From a virus: DNA of 44,514 nucleotides. The stretch spans positions 1 to 44,514 of IMG/VR virus record IMGVR_UViG_3300032271_000994; one strand, given 5' to 3'. Below are positions 6,931-16,851 of the stretch, in pieces (the first letter of the stretch is position 1; each line of letters starts with the position of its first letter). The position numbers were made by a program, and so were the translations under genes. A model generated the notes under the pieces. The model saw nothing but the letters and a program-made list of their open reading frames with translations, was not told where the DNA came from and searched no databases.

Positions 6931-9900
6931 CAGAAACTAGTCCAGGACGAAAAGTCGGCAAAAGAATTACTATTGGACTTGCTAGACAAGCTAGGGAAAA
7001 AATTACCTATAGAACTTATTTTACTACTGGTACTTGCTTTAATTGTTCCAAAGGGATTAGAGCTGCTTGAAAACGGATCACTGCTTTCGGCAAAGGGATC
7101 ACCAATTCCTATTTCATCGGAAGTAGAAGAAGATTTGCCAGTAGTGTAAGTTGCAAAAGAATTAGAGGTATCCGCAAAGGGATCGCCAATACCAACTTGA
7201 TCGCCGCTGGTATCTCCAAAATAAGACGATAAGCTTGGTGTAGTGGCACCAGAAGTAGTTGTTACTCCTGATGTAGTAGTTGCTGTGCCAGTAAGCGATA
7301 AGGCTTCTGTAAGGCTGGTATCTCCAAAGAGTGATGCCATACTTGACAGCTGCGTCATCGCATCTCCTGATGTAGTAAAACCAAGAACACCGCCTGCACC
7401 TTTAGGAGAATACGCTGCGTTAATTAAATCAATATCTTCTTTGCTAGAACCAGGCATGAAATCTGCATAGAATTGACTTTCACTTCCGCTATATCCTGAA
7501 TTCTTAAAGATTGCATATACGCCACTTGCGGGAGTTACCGTGCCACTGGGAGTAGTATCTCGTTGAATGTATTCAACACCAAGATTTGCCTGTGTAGGTT
7601 TTTCTGCTTTGTTAATTAAATCTCCAATTTGTTTTTTAATGTCAGTCGTAGAAGATTGGCTAAGAGCCGAAGTAAGTGCATCTTTGATTTCATTTAAAGA
7701 TGAATTTGGATCTAGGCCATACTGAGAAAGAAGCTGGTTCCACTGTGGATTATCTTTTTGAAGATTAACTGCTTGTAAAACTTGGTTGACATAGTCGGCA
7801 GGTTTTACAAACTGTCCAAATACTGACCCAATCTTATTTGCTTTATCTATTAGATAGGGAGTTAAGACTTGAGTAATGTAAAGTTTTGCAATTTCTGGGG
7901 CATAAACATCTGGAGCCGCGTCAAATGATTGAATTAACGGATTGCCACTTTCATCTTTTAAGATGTTTCCATTTGCATCTTTCTGTGGAACGTTTTGCCC
8001 AACCAACTGATAATGTAGTTTTGCAAAACTGTTTTTATCATTAATATCTATGCCATATCTATATGCTTGTTGCGCCCAATCAATTGATTTACCGTAATCA
8101 TCTGTGGTGGACTTACCTTGTTTAGCGGCTTCCCAATCGGCATTTACTTTTTGAGTTTGACGTGCAGCATTGGTTCCAGCTACGGTAGTTGCGTAGTCTC
8201 CAAATGCTGTACCAGGAAGCATTGGGTTATTGGGATCGCCAATACCATTGGTTTTTAAATATTGATTTGGATCAAAATAGTAATCTCCATTAAACTTGCT
8301 ATCGCCAAGTTTTTGAAGATTTGCATACCATTGAGTAACGCTTGTTTGGGCCGCCAATTTAAGGGCGTCCATCCTATCCTGCGTTTGAAAAGGGTTTTGT
8401 GTATTTTTTGTAACATCAATATAGTCTTGAAATTCAGCAATAGATTGTGATGAATCAAAACGTGGCTTTAGGTAATCACTAAAGAAATCTTTGGCAAACT
8501 GAACGTCTTTGTCCATCCGTTTATCGGGGACAATGTAATCAACAGGTCTTGAATCATATACTGCTTTGGCAGTTGCATCATTTGGATCTGCTTGAAGTTT
8601 GTTGTATGCATCATCATATTTTGACCAGCTAGAAAGCGTTTGTGGATCAACGTATCCAACAGCTTTTAATTGCGCCTCATAATCCGTCCAGCCTTGTTGT
8701 ACGGTTTTTCTATTTTGTACAGGAACATAATCTAAAGGCGCATTTGCAACTACTGATTTAGCCGCAAAATCATTGGGATTTGTTTTTAAAACAGCATACG
8801 CATCATCATATTTTTTCCAACCAGCAGCAGTGGCAGCGTCTACAAAACCATTTTCTTTGGTGCGAAGAAGAGGCGGTATGTAATCATTTGGAATATCAAT
8901 ATTGCCCGCATATTTTTTTTCGATTGTATTATTAAACCAATCTTGCCAGTTATAAATTAAACCGTTTTTTGTTCCATAGATATTATCAAGGCCCAGGTCC
9001 AGTTTAAAGGGTTGTTTACCAGGCACCTGGCCCGATGTTGACATTAAACCTCCTATGCCAGTATCACCAAGAATTGAACTATTTATATCTGTTTGCAATG
9101 CTTGCAGGTCCTGGCCTACAGGCAAAGACTTAAGCATTGCAATTCTTGCTTCATTTTGTTTGGCAATTTTTAATTGAGCAATGGTATCTTTTAAGATATC
9201 GGCTCGCATTTGCCCAAACTTTGTAGTTTGTTCTGCCTCCGATGCTTGAACTGATTTTGTAAAAGCATCATTGACTTCTGGCGTATAATTTGTTAAATCT
9301 TTAAAAGTATTGTCATTGGTTAGTTTTGATACAGAATCAATTAATTGCTGATTAGCGTCAATGACTGCTTTATCATTTGCATCATTTGGATTTAAAGTTG
9401 CAACACGTGCCAGCAAACTTCCAAAGGAAGATTGATCAGTCAACATTGAATTATTGACGCCAAGACTTTTGGTTAATTTTGTCCAGGGGCCTTGAATATT
9501 GGTACCAAGCTTTGCAAGTGCTGCATCGTTTTGTGCCGCTTTCCAAAGGTTACTAGCAGTGCTGTTATTAGTTACAAAATCAGAAAGCTCTTGTGGTACA
9601 TCTCTAAATTGATAACCAGTCTGCCCTGCTGTAGTTACCTGTTGTAAACCAAAAATTTTATTTTGTACTTCATCTCGCACCATTTGAGCCTGGGCATCTG
9701 ATTGTCCGGGGAATACCTTTTCCGTGTAATCGGTTACAAGTGGAGATAAAGCTGCTGACTGACTACCACGAATTAAATTAATTTGTGCGGAAGTTTTTGT
9801 AGGATCTGTTATTTGTTGAAGGTAGTCATATTTGGCGTAAGCCTCTTTGCTTCCATATCGCCCAATAATATCTAGGTTATTGTCCGCAACAGCCTGGTCC

Positions 9901-10622
9901 CAGATAGCCGCTGCTTTTCTACCTGAATCTGTTTCATTTAAATAGTATCCCTTTTTGCCGTCTGTGTAAGTATTAAAATTAGCCCCAAGATCAGTTCGTT
10001 GTTTTACGACATCACTAAGAGTTTCAGGCAATACTGAAGGATCCCAGGGCGTAACGCGTTCTGTCGAATAAAAATTACTAAACTGGCCAGTGTTACCAAC
10101 CATACGATCAACTTCTTTTGTCGCATCCGCATCCGACATACCTCCGTCTGTAAGAATAGATTTTAATTGTGTTATTTGATTTTTGGCATCTAAAAAGTTG
10201 TATACACTTCCCTTGGTTGAATTAACAATTCCAGGAGTTTTTTCGTCAAAATAAATTTTAGAATAAAAATTATTTTTTGCAGTATTAATTGCATTTGAGG
10301 AAGTAGCTTCATTGTTTAAAGTTTGATTATAATTATAAGTAGCAACATCCCCCCTAAGAATATCTGGAGTGTCTTGAGGGGACCAGGCTGCTGAAAGATA
10401 CACAGGGGTCCAATAACCTTCCGGTGGCGTCCATGTTTCCCCCCATTTGTACATGGTGCTGGGATCTTCTGTCCACCCTGCACCGGTGTCATTCCAATCA
10501 ATTGCTTGGTTTTCATCATAGTGAACATAAATTGTTCGGCCAGTTGGCCTATTTGCATTGGCATTAACATTCTCTGGGGTATACGCCCAGTTTTTATTTG
10601 ACGCGTTATATGTTAATGTCAT
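6930..10622 (-). CDS. Very large putative virion protein (1230 aa) with internal duplication
   Basis: The largest gene in the window. The N-terminus is Trp/Tyr/Asn-rich (residues 1-80) and the middle is long, helical and Gln/Ala/Asp-rich. Two copies of a ~47-residue module lie at about residues 590-637 (GFVDAATAAGWKKYDDAYAV ... PLDYVPVQNR) and 654-701 (GYVDPQTLSSWSKYDDAYNK ... PVDYIVPDKR). The Ser/Thr-rich C-terminus (from about residue 1120) repeats the box GIGDPFA twice. No enzyme motif was recognised. Size, composition and position suggest an internal, tail or DNA-ejection protein, but that is inference. Confidence 0.8.
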   Translation of the reverse strand: MTLTYNASNKNWAYTPENVNANANRPTGRTIYVHYDENQAIDWNDTGAGWTEDPSTMYKWGETWTPPEGYWTPVYLSAAWSPQDTPDILRGDVATYNYNQTLNNEATSSNAINTAKNNFYSKIYFDEKTPGIVNSTKGSVYNFLDAKNQITQLKSILTDGGMSDADATKEVDRMVGNTGQFSNFYSTERVTPWDPSVLPETLSDVVKQRTDLGANFNTYTDGKKGYYLNETDSGRKAAAIWDQAVADNNLDIIGRYGSKEAYAKYDYLQQITDPTKTSAQINLIRGSQSAALSPLVTDYTEKVFPGQSDAQAQMVRDEVQNKIFGLQQVTTAGQTGYQFRDVPQELSDFVTNNSTASNLWKAAQNDAALAKLGTNIQGPWTKLTKSLGVNNSMLTDQSSFGSLLARVATLNPNDANDKAVIDANQQLIDSVSKLTNDNTFKDLTNYTPEVNDAFTKSVQASEAEQTTKFGQMRADILKDTIAQLKIAKQNEARIAMLKSLPVGQDLQALQTDINSSILGDTGIGGLMSTSGQVPGKQPFKLDLGLDNIYGTKNGLIYNWQDWFNNTIEKKYAGNIDIPNDYIPPLLRTKENGFVDAATAAGWKKYDDAYAVLKTNPNDFAAKSVVANAPLDYVPVQNRKTVQQGWTDYEAQLKAVGYVDPQTLSSWSKYDDAYNKLQADPNDATAKAVYDSRPVDYIVPDKRMDKDVQFAKDFFSDYLKPRFDSSQSIAEFQDYIDVTKNTQNPFQTQDRMDALKLAAQTSVTQWYANLQKLGDSKFNGDYYFDPNQYLKTNGIGDPNNPMLPGTAFGDYATTVAGTNAARQTQKVNADWEAAKQGKSTTDDYGKSIDWAQQAYRYGIDINDKNSFAKLHYQLVGQNVPQKDANGNILKDESGNPLIQSFDAAPDVYAPEIAKLYITQVLTPYLIDKANKIGSVFGQFVKPADYVNQVLQAVNLQKDNPQWNQLLSQYGLDPNSSLNEIKDALTSALSQSSTTDIKKQIGDLINKAEKPTQANLGVEYIQRDTTPSGTVTPASGVYAIFKNSGYSGSESQFYADFMPGSSKEDIDLINAAYSPKGAGGVLGFTTSGDAMTQLSSMASLFGDTSLTEALSLTGTATTTSGVTTTSGATTPSLSSYFGDTSGDQVGIGDPFADTSNSFATYTTGKSSSTSDEIGIGDPFAESSDPFSSSSNPFGTIKASTSSKISSIGNFFPSLSSKSNSNSFADFSSWTSF

Positions 10623-10629
10623 TTAATCG

Positions 10630-10962
10630 TTACGCAAACAGGTCAACAATTCCCTGTTTGGTCCAGGATGTGATTCTATCCATCCTAGCTTGAGTAAAGA
10701 AATCTTGCTGCTGGTACCATTCTTCCATGTTAGTGCTTGCCTTTGATTGGTTACAACGCCTGCAACAAGGAAGAAGGTTGTGCCTGTTGCTAGAGCCAGA
10801 CTTATGTCTAGGGACAATGTGATCAAGGCTTGTGGCTACATCTTCACAATAACCACACTGATGTTTCCACTCATCGTATATAGATTGTCTAAAGCGTTTT
10901 TTGGCCAATTTAGGAGTTAGTTCAATAAGCAGTGCAAGCGGTTCCTGGGCGCTGCTGAACAT
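10630..10962 (-). CDS. HNH endonuclease
   Basis: 110 residues. CGYC (residues 36-39), then SLDHIVPRHKSGSSNRHNLL with the DH pair of the HNH motif, then CCRRCNQSK give a zinc-ribbon HNH fold with paired Cys-x2-Cys knuckles. HNH enzymes in phages act as free-standing homing endonucleases, in packaging, or in host DNA cutting. It sits just upstream of the 1230-residue gene and next to the divergent plus-strand insert at 11.1 kb. An isolated homing role is plausible, since it is not beside the terminase where packaging HNH proteins usually lie. Confidence 0.85.
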   Translation of the reverse strand: MFSSAQEPLALLIELTPKLAKKRFRQSIYDEWKHQCGYCEDVATSLDHIVPRHKSGSSNRHNLLPCCRRCNQSKASTNMEEWYQQQDFFTQARMDRITSWTKQGIVDLFA

Positions 10963-11043
10963 AAGTCCTTATGTCGTTAACTTATTTTAAGTTGGGCTTT
11001 CTTGCTCCAAACAAAAGCCATTGTGAAGTTTTGCTAAAAACCC

Positions 11044-11071
11044 TTGACATCCCAGTGGTGGCCGGTAAATT
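11044..11071 (+). promoter_or_regulatory. Strong sigma70-type promoter
   Basis: A perfect -35 TTGACA (11044-11049), a 16-base spacer and a TAAATT -10 (11066-11071) lie 25 bases before the ATG at 11096. This is the clearest bacterial-type promoter in the window and implies transcription by unmodified host polymerase. Confidence 0.65.
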
Positions 11072-11095
11072 ACGAGTGTACAAAACTGTTCAGTC

Positions 11096-11317
11096 ATGAC
11101 AAAACACAATGGATGGGTCTCTGCCACCATGGCAGGAGAGATGCTGGGCCTTGATCGCAAGATACTTTTCAAGATGCGCGACAACGGCACCCTTCGCCTT
11201 GGTCCGCATTACGCAGCCTTTCCAGAGACCCGTTCACGCGATAGCTTCCGTTGGAACGTGAACGCCATTCGCAAAGCTCTTGCAAAACTTAACGCACAAG
11301 AACCGGTTGCAGTGTAG
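11096..11317 (+). CDS. Small DNA-binding-like protein in a self-contained plus-strand unit
   Basis: 73 residues (WVSATMAGEMLGLDRKILFK followed by MRDNGTLRLGPHYAAFPET). The N-terminal half reads like an excisionase-type helix-turn-helix with a wing (RLGPHY), and the C-terminus is a basic helix. No Shine-Dalgarno sequence precedes the ATG. The gene has its own consensus promoter and terminator, stands on the opposite strand to its neighbours, and appears more GC-rich than surrounding genes. This is the layout of a late-acquired accessory gene (moron) expressed independently of the phage programme. A small regulator is likely; its target is unknown. Confidence 0.75.
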   Translation: MTKHNGWVSATMAGEMLGLDRKILFKMRDNGTLRLGPHYAAFPETRSRDSFRWNVNAIRKALAKLNAQEPVAV

Positions 11318-11340
11318 ACTGCTTGCGTTATGGGACTCAA

Positions 11341-11365
11341 CAGCCTCCTTAGGGGGGCTGTTTTT
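11341..11365 (+). terminator. Rho-independent terminator
   Basis: CAGCCTCC pairs with GGGGGCTG around a TTAG loop (8 bp, one G-U pair), followed by TTTTTATTG. It ends the 11096 transcript just at the tail of the convergent glycosyltransferase gene. Confidence 0.85.
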
Positions 11366-12974
11366 ATTGTTTCATGTAAACCAGTAGATTTTGAACAAAC
11401 CAACCCATATGGTAGTCTTTTTTCATTTCTTCAATAAGAACTAGCTCTACTCCATTACAACGTTTTAACGGTTGTGTTTTAAACAAGTCAGCCCAATATT
11501 CTTTTGTTTGACAGTTAATGTGTCCAACACCGCCTTGACCAGGTTTTGCCGCAGTCCATATCAACACCCCCTTGGGGGACAATGCATTTGACATTGCCTC
11601 AACAATTTGCAAATTATTAGAGGAGTCAATGTGCTCAGCTACTTCCAGACAAAGAACCACGTCTGCGTTTTCTTCTACATCAAAGAGACTTTTGCAAATT
11701 AAATTAGCATTTCCTTCAACGCGAAGATCTGTGTCATAACCAACAGCAGCTACGCCTAATTCCTGGAAACAATTAACATATGTTCCAGGACCGCAGCCAA
11801 GATCTAAAACTTTTTGAGGGTTTAGGTTATTTTTAACCCATTCAGCCAAACGTCGGGCAAAAGGCAGCTCTTCATTGTGCAGGTATGTGTAGTCAATTTG
11901 ATCTGTTTCAGGTAATTGATACCAGCCCTTGCGCCAAAGATTGTTGATATCTTTAAAAATTTTGTCGTACTTTTTGCCACACGCCTCAAGGCTATAACGT
12001 TCCCTGGTTGTATTAGCTACAACAGATCGATCAATTGAATCAATATTATTGATGGCATTAATCCAATCTTCAAGTGTGTGGCAACGAAATCCGGTAACAC
12101 CATCAATAATTGTTTCGGTAAAAGCGCCGTAGTCAACTGCAATTAACGGTGTACCGCACAACATTGCCTCAACACCGCTGCCTCCAAATGGTTCAGTAAA
12201 GTTTGTTGGCATTAGCGCGGCACGTGCGTTGCGCAAAAATTCGGAACGTGCTTTGCCTGTAATTGGACCACGGTATTCAATGTTTGGGTGGCTCCAGGGA
12301 GCTGGGTCTCCTTGCCCATGTAAAACAATTGGCCAAGGGCTATAGTTAGCAATTTCTTTAATGGTGTCCAACCCTTTGGCGGAACAAATGCGCCCAAGAA
12401 AAGCTAAGTATTGACCTGGTTTATAGGAAGGCTCCCATTCATCTAGATCAAAATAATTAGGAACAACCCATTCATAGTTTTTGCCTTGCCTATTTTCTTT
12501 CCCCTGGTGGTAATGCATCCAAGCATAACTTTCAAAGATACAAAAACTATTGACCATTAGTGTTGGGTAGCCAATTCCAGTCTCGACGTGGTGATGCTCA
12601 GGGAATTCAGATAGCAAACGACTATGGGCATGGCCAAAAGGATGGCAAATTATATCTTCTTTTTCTAAATTTTCTTTTAAAGCCGGAATCAAGCGTTCTT
12701 CAAATAATGTGTGCCCCTTACTGCCGACCGTAGCATCATCACCATGAAAGTCAGCTTCTTTTCTTTTTCCATAAAACAAATTAAATTCGTCATTTGTTAA
12801 CATAATGACATGTTTGTTTGCAGTCGATTCGCTGCCTTCATTTGAATACTCAATTATTTCATAACCGTAGTTTTGCATCATCTTGGGAAAACGCAAAACT
12901 TTTCCCGTAAAAGCACAATGGGAATACTCAAGGTTTGTTTTAGTGTGAAACAAACCAATTAAATGAAGGCGCAT
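11364..12974 (-). CDS. Glycosyltransferase family 4 / SAM methyltransferase fusion
   Basis: 536 residues with two domains. The N-terminal part (about 1-345) is a GT-B glycosyltransferase: FLGRICSAKGLD (192-203) and the family-4 E-x7-E motif at E261/E269 within EPFGGSGVEAMLCGTP. The C-terminal part (about 365-536) is a class I methyltransferase: VLDLGCGPGTY (389-399), then acidic motif ADVVLCLEVAEHI and SPKGVLIW. Such fusions could build and cap a sugar on a phage surface protein or modify host glycans. The adjoining collagen-like fibre, rich in Thr, is a possible acceptor, but no substrate can be read from sequence. Confidence 0.88.
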   Translation of the reverse strand: MRLHLIGLFHTKTNLEYSHCAFTGKVLRFPKMMQNYGYEIIEYSNEGSESTANKHVIMLTNDEFNLFYGKRKEADFHGDDATVGSKGHTLFEERLIPALKENLEKEDIICHPFGHAHSRLLSEFPEHHHVETGIGYPTLMVNSFCIFESYAWMHYHQGKENRQGKNYEWVVPNYFDLDEWEPSYKPGQYLAFLGRICSAKGLDTIKEIANYSPWPIVLHGQGDPAPWSHPNIEYRGPITGKARSEFLRNARAALMPTNFTEPFGGSGVEAMLCGTPLIAVDYGAFTETIIDGVTGFRCHTLEDWINAINNIDSIDRSVVANTTRERYSLEACGKKYDKIFKDINNLWRKGWYQLPETDQIDYTYLHNEELPFARRLAEWVKNNLNPQKVLDLGCGPGTYVNCFQELGVAAVGYDTDLRVEGNANLICKSLFDVEENADVVLCLEVAEHIDSSNNLQIVEAMSNALSPKGVLIWTAAKPGQGGVGHINCQTKEYWADLFKTQPLKRCNGVELVLIEEMKKDYHMGWFVQNLLVYMKQ

Positions 12975-13013
12975 GGCTTTTGTTATTTGCTTGACTATAG
13001 CAAATAAATTTGA

Positions 13014-15167
13014 TTACACCCAAGTACCGACGGAAGTGTCCGCACCAGACGCGCCAATAGGGTAAAAAGATGCCCACGATCCCAAAGCCGTGGTGTAGGC
13101 GGCCCCAGGTGCGACTGAAAGTGCATAGAGTGGGACAAATGTGCCACTTGTATTAATGCTAACAGTACCCCTTACTTGAACATAAAGGTTATACGTAGCG
13201 GATGAAATGCTTGAAAAATAAATGGCCGGGGTGGTTGAGTTATAAGTAGCGCTAAACGCGCTTGCATTGGTTGGGTTTGCGTTGGAAGTTCCTGTAATTG
13301 TGATGTAATACAGCAAATTATTGGTATTTATGGTAGCGGAACCCCCAAATCCAAATAAAAAGTTGTGCAAGCCTCCGCCTACAGTTTTTGAAAAATAAAA
13401 AACTCCATCAAAAGCATATACTGTACTGGCTGCAAGTGTTACCCCACTAGAAGAGTTAATGGCCGTACTAGATACTGTTTGAGAAGCACTGATCGTGTAA
13501 GTTCCGGCGCCCCCTGTTCCAGTTCCAAGAGCGGTAATGTATGTACCGGCAGTAACTCCGCTACCATATATTGTTTGCCCAACAGCAAACGTTCCCGTAA
13601 CCGTACCCCCAACAGTTAAAGTCGTAGTAGAAATACTAGAAGCCGTAGATCTGCCGTTAGTGAACACGCCTTGGGTAGAAGTGGCAATATTTAAACCAAC
13701 ACTTGCTGAATTTAAGCGGTAATACTGCATTGACGGCGACACGCCACGTGCTACTGGCGTTGAATAGATCACCTTGCCGTCGTATTCCATCGCACCAGCC
13801 GTTGCACTGGTCAGGTTTGTGCCCGATTGGAATGTCAACGGTGACAGTGACGTGGTGCCCGCCGCCAACGTCAAATTGCTGGTCAACGTGCCCCCAGTAA
13901 AACTGCCTCCCGCACTAGGGCCTGTAGCCCCTACTGGACCAGTAGCCCCTGTTGCTCCTGTGATGCCAACACCTGTGGGTCCAGTGGCTCCGTTAATTCC
14001 TGTTGCTCCCTGTATGCCTGTTGCTCCCTGTATGCCTGTTGCACCTTGAATACCTGTTGCTCCCTGTATGCCTGTTGCACCAATTGGTCCCGTAGTTCCT
14101 TGTACTCCTGTTGCGCCATCAACACCAGTAGCTCCAGTGGGGCCTTGAATACCTGTGGCACCAGTAATGCCAACACCTGTAGGCCCTGTGGTGCCCTGCA
14201 CTCCAGTGGGACCTTGTACGCCTGTGACACCCTGAACACCAGTAGGGCCTTGCACTCCGGTAGCGCCAGTGATGCCAACACCTGTGGGTCCAGTGGTACC
14301 CTGTACGCCTGTTACACCCTGCACGCCTGTAGCGCCCTGTACGCCTGTAGCGCCCTGTACGCCCGTGGCACCCGTAATGCCCACACCCGTAGGCCCAGTG
14401 GTCCCCTGGAGACCAGTAGCGCCCTGTACGCCTGTTACACCTTGAGTTCCGGTAGGACCTTGAATACCCGTGGCACCAGTAATGCCAACACCTGTAGGCC
14501 CTGTGGTACCCTGTACGCCTGTAGCGCCTGAAATACCAATGACACCTTGAATACCGGTAGAGCCCTGTAGACCAGTTGCGCCAGTGATGCCAACACCTGT
14601 AGGTCCAGTGATTCCTTGAATACCTTGAACTCCTGTGGGGCCAGTGATTCCCTGTATGCCGGTAGACCCTTGAAGCCCTGTGGCACCAGTGATTCCTACA
14701 CCGGTAGGGCCTTGTATCCCAGTTGCACCGGTGACGCCAGTTGCGCCACCAGGAGTACCAGCAGCACCGGTAGGGCCAGTAGCCCCAATCATGGTGTAAA
14801 CTTTTGCTAAACCAGTTGCGTCATATACATTCCAGTCGCCATTTTGATTAAGGGCTAATTCTTCCCCAGGGGCCAGAGTGCCGCTCCAAAGAGTTGTGAC
14901 CGTTGTCCCATCCGTATGTTCAATGGTTACCGTATTATTTCCGGAGGGGACATCGTTTTTTAAATAAAAAGTTCGGACGTTGCGTTGAATGTTGGCTGCA
15001 GGACCCGCAACAATTGTGGTTGTAGTAGCGGTTGCAATTATTGTATTGGTGCGTCCAGCACTTACGACTCCGCTGCTGTTATCTGCATACGATGCATGTA
15101 CTTCAATATTACCGGCTGACGCAGTAATTACGTAAAGAGCGTCAAATGGAGAGGCCAGTAATAGCAT
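13014..15167 (-). CDS. Collagen-like tail fibre / surface fibre protein
   Basis: 717 residues. The N-terminal ~125 residues form a beta-rich non-repetitive domain ending in [13 protein letters not shown]. Residues ~126-417 are a near-continuous Gly-x-y collagen triplet region built from units such as GATGVQG and [12 protein letters not shown]. The C-terminal ~300 residues are Ser/Thr/Gly-rich with beta character, typical of a trimeric head or receptor-binding domain. Gly-x-y repeats form triple helices in phage fibres. Thr commonly stands in the third position (GAT, GPT), as in other bacterial and phage collagens, and offers many possible glycosylation sites; the GT/MT fusion is the next gene. 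Confidence 0.88.
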   Translation of the reverse strand: MLLLASPFDALYVITASAGNIEVHASYADNSSGVVSAGRTNTIIATATTTTIVAGPAANIQRNVRTFYLKNDVPSGNNTVTIEHTDGTTVTTLWSGTLAPGEELALNQNGDWNVYDATGLAKVYTMIGATGPTGAAGTPGGATGVTGATGIQGPTGVGITGATGLQGSTGIQGITGPTGVQGIQGITGPTGVGITGATGLQGSTGIQGVIGISGATGVQGTTGPTGVGITGATGIQGPTGTQGVTGVQGATGLQGTTGPTGVGITGATGVQGATGVQGATGVQGVTGVQGTTGPTGVGITGATGVQGPTGVQGVTGVQGPTGVQGTTGPTGVGITGATGIQGPTGATGVDGATGVQGTTGPIGATGIQGATGIQGATGIQGATGIQGATGINGATGPTGVGITGATGATGPVGATGPSAGGSFTGGTLTSNLTLAAGTTSLSPLTFQSGTNLTSATAGAMEYDGKVIYSTPVARGVSPSMQYYRLNSASVGLNIATSTQGVFTNGRSTASSISTTTLTVGGTVTGTFAVGQTIYGSGVTAGTYITALGTGTGGAGTYTISASQTVSSTAINSSSGVTLAASTVYAFDGVFYFSKTVGGGLHNFLFGFGGSATINTNNLLYYITITGTSNANPTNASAFSATYNSTTPAIYFSSISSATYNLYVQVRGTVSINTSGTFVPLYALSVAPGAAYTTALGSWASFYPIGASGADTSVGTWV
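13915..14790 (-). repeat. Coding collagen-triplet repeat tract
   Basis: About 290 codons of in-frame 9- to 36-base units encoding Gly-x-y. A longer period ([12 protein letters not shown] plus variable triplets) recurs several times with high nucleotide similarity. Such tracts change length readily by slippage or recombination. Confidence 0.85.
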
Positions 15168-15210
15168 TAGATTTTACCTTACTTGTTCAATTTATTTTAA
15201 AACAAAAATT

Positions 15211-16848
15211 TTACACACTTGGCTTCTCGCCATTGGCCGGAACATACGGCAAACCATTTTTATCGTACATAGTAAACCCTTCAATCTTGATATATGTCAA
15301 TGGAATATTAAATAATCGTTGAAGCATTGGTTGCATTGTTTGAGCCTGGCAGTTGTATGGTGGCACGTCCATTAAAGATAAAGAACGCCTTACAATCAAA
15401 GCATTTGCTTCGCGTTGGTCATTGTCATTTTTCTTGACTAAATCTTGCTCCCATTGTGCCATGTTTTCAATTTCTACTGGAAAGTCAGAAGGTTCTGGTG
15501 GAGCGGCACCTTCTTGAAAACGCATAGAATAAATGTGTTTGCAATAACGCATCTCATCCAAAACTGGTGTCCAAATATCGGTGAACGATGTAATTACATT
15601 GTTGATTGCAGCGTAATCTTGATAAACGGGCATGCCTTCCGACTTGGCACCTGCTAAGCCAGGGTTAGGTGTTGTTCTTGTGTACAGTGAACCAAATTCC
15701 CTGTAGACACCTGCGCTGTCTCTTGTTGCGTTGCGGTCAACAGAAGTTTGTGTTGTGACCGTACCAGATACTTGAAATTGTGCGCCAGGGGCAACAATCT
15801 CTAGGACACGGTTCACATCTGAATCTGTCATTGACGCATTGTCAACAATGCCAAGACTTCTTAAAATTTCGTATCTGCCCGGCTTGATGCTGGCAACACT
15901 TGTCCGCGGAAATGCGCGTTTATTAGTACTGCCTAATTTCATCATGTAACTGTAATCACGTCGATTAAAATCTTGACAAGTACAGCAATACCTTGGGCCA
16001 GTAATAAAATAACGCCCAATACTTGGTGGCCTGGTTGCAGGAGTTACCAAGACACGATCAGGTGTTGCCTCTACTGATCCGTCTTTTCTTAATTTTAAAA
16101 TACCAGTATTTTCATCGGTATCTACTAAAACAGCTTGCACGTAACCGTAACGTTTTTGAGTGGTGGGATCAATTGAATCTCTGTCAATTACTTTTCCATC
16201 TTTAGTTATAATTCTGTCTTCCAAAACTTCGCCATTAAGCGCTTTTAAACCTTCAATGGTGTCGCTTAGTTTTACATAAAGAGGAGCGGGAAGCTTGTTG
16301 TTAACGCTCCAGGGGCCATTGAGTTTTACATACCAATATTGTGCATCTTCTGTAATAGATTCAATGTACGCGTCAATAGGCTCAACTGTGGCTTCTTCGT
16401 CCATCCATTGGCCAATATTTTCATAATCTTGAATTTGAGCATCAAACCAATACTTGTTTGCTAACAGGTATTGCGCTTGCAATTGATCAAATCTAACAGT
16501 GCCGGCGTTTTTTAAACCGGCCCAATGCATACCAAATTCTTTGTTGGTTGTTGGAAAACCCCTAAACATACCATTAATATCAGGGTATGTTGTGCCAGCT
16601 GGCAAAAACCCTTCAGGAAATGGAACTTTATATTTAAAGTCATAAGCGTAGTCATTATCGTGCAGCGAAGCGCAGGCAATTTCATAGCCCCTGCGCCAAC
16701 GCGTCCAACTAGATTCGCGGTCTAATACTGAAATAGAACCTGGGACACCGCCCCTAGAAAACTCAGTTGTAATTTTTGGAACTCTAAAAGGATCTGGGGC
16801 TTTTGTTTGACCAAAAGATCCAAATGTGTTTTTACCATTGAAAGCCAT
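15211..16848 (-). CDS. Putative virion structural protein (545 aa)
   Basis: Not matched to a named family. The sequence is globular with many Tyr/Trp/Arg residues. It includes a PRYCCTCQDFNRRDYSYM segment (three closely spaced cysteines, residues about 286-305) that could bind a metal or form disulfides, and a beta-rich middle that looks like small barrel domains (YWYVKLNGPW, KLRKDGSVEAT). It lies in the fibre/virion block between the collagen fibre and another structural gene. A tail or baseplate-like role is inferred. Confidence 0.7.
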   Translation of the reverse strand: MAFNGKNTFGSFGQTKAPDPFRVPKITTEFSRGGVPGSISVLDRESSWTRWRRGYEIACASLHDNDYAYDFKYKVPFPEGFLPAGTTYPDINGMFRGFPTTNKEFGMHWAGLKNAGTVRFDQLQAQYLLANKYWFDAQIQDYENIGQWMDEEATVEPIDAYIESITEDAQYWYVKLNGPWSVNNKLPAPLYVKLSDTIEGLKALNGEVLEDRIITKDGKVIDRDSIDPTTQKRYGYVQAVLVDTDENTGILKLRKDGSVEATPDRVLVTPATRPPSIGRYFITGPRYCCTCQDFNRRDYSYMMKLGSTNKRAFPRTSVASIKPGRYEILRSLGIVDNASMTDSDVNRVLEIVAPGAQFQVSGTVTTQTSVDRNATRDSAGVYREFGSLYTRTTPNPGLAGAKSEGMPVYQDYAAINNVITSFTDIWTPVLDEMRYCKHIYSMRFQEGAAPPEPSDFPVEIENMAQWEQDLVKKNDNDQREANALIVRRSLSLMDVPPYNCQAQTMQPMLQRLFNIPLTYIKIEGFTMYDKNGLPYVPANGEKPSV

Positions 16849-16851
16849 TTA

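Noticed and set aside
14046-14531. Cys/Ser/Thr-rich plus-strand ORF opposite the collagen tract
   Set aside because: Shadow frame of the repeated Gly-x-y codons, with no start signals or recognisable domain.
13915-14790. Short-period repeats that might suggest a CRISPR array or minisatellite
   Set aside because: The repeats keep the Gly-x-y reading frame throughout and vary in length without constant spacers, so they are collagen coding repeats.
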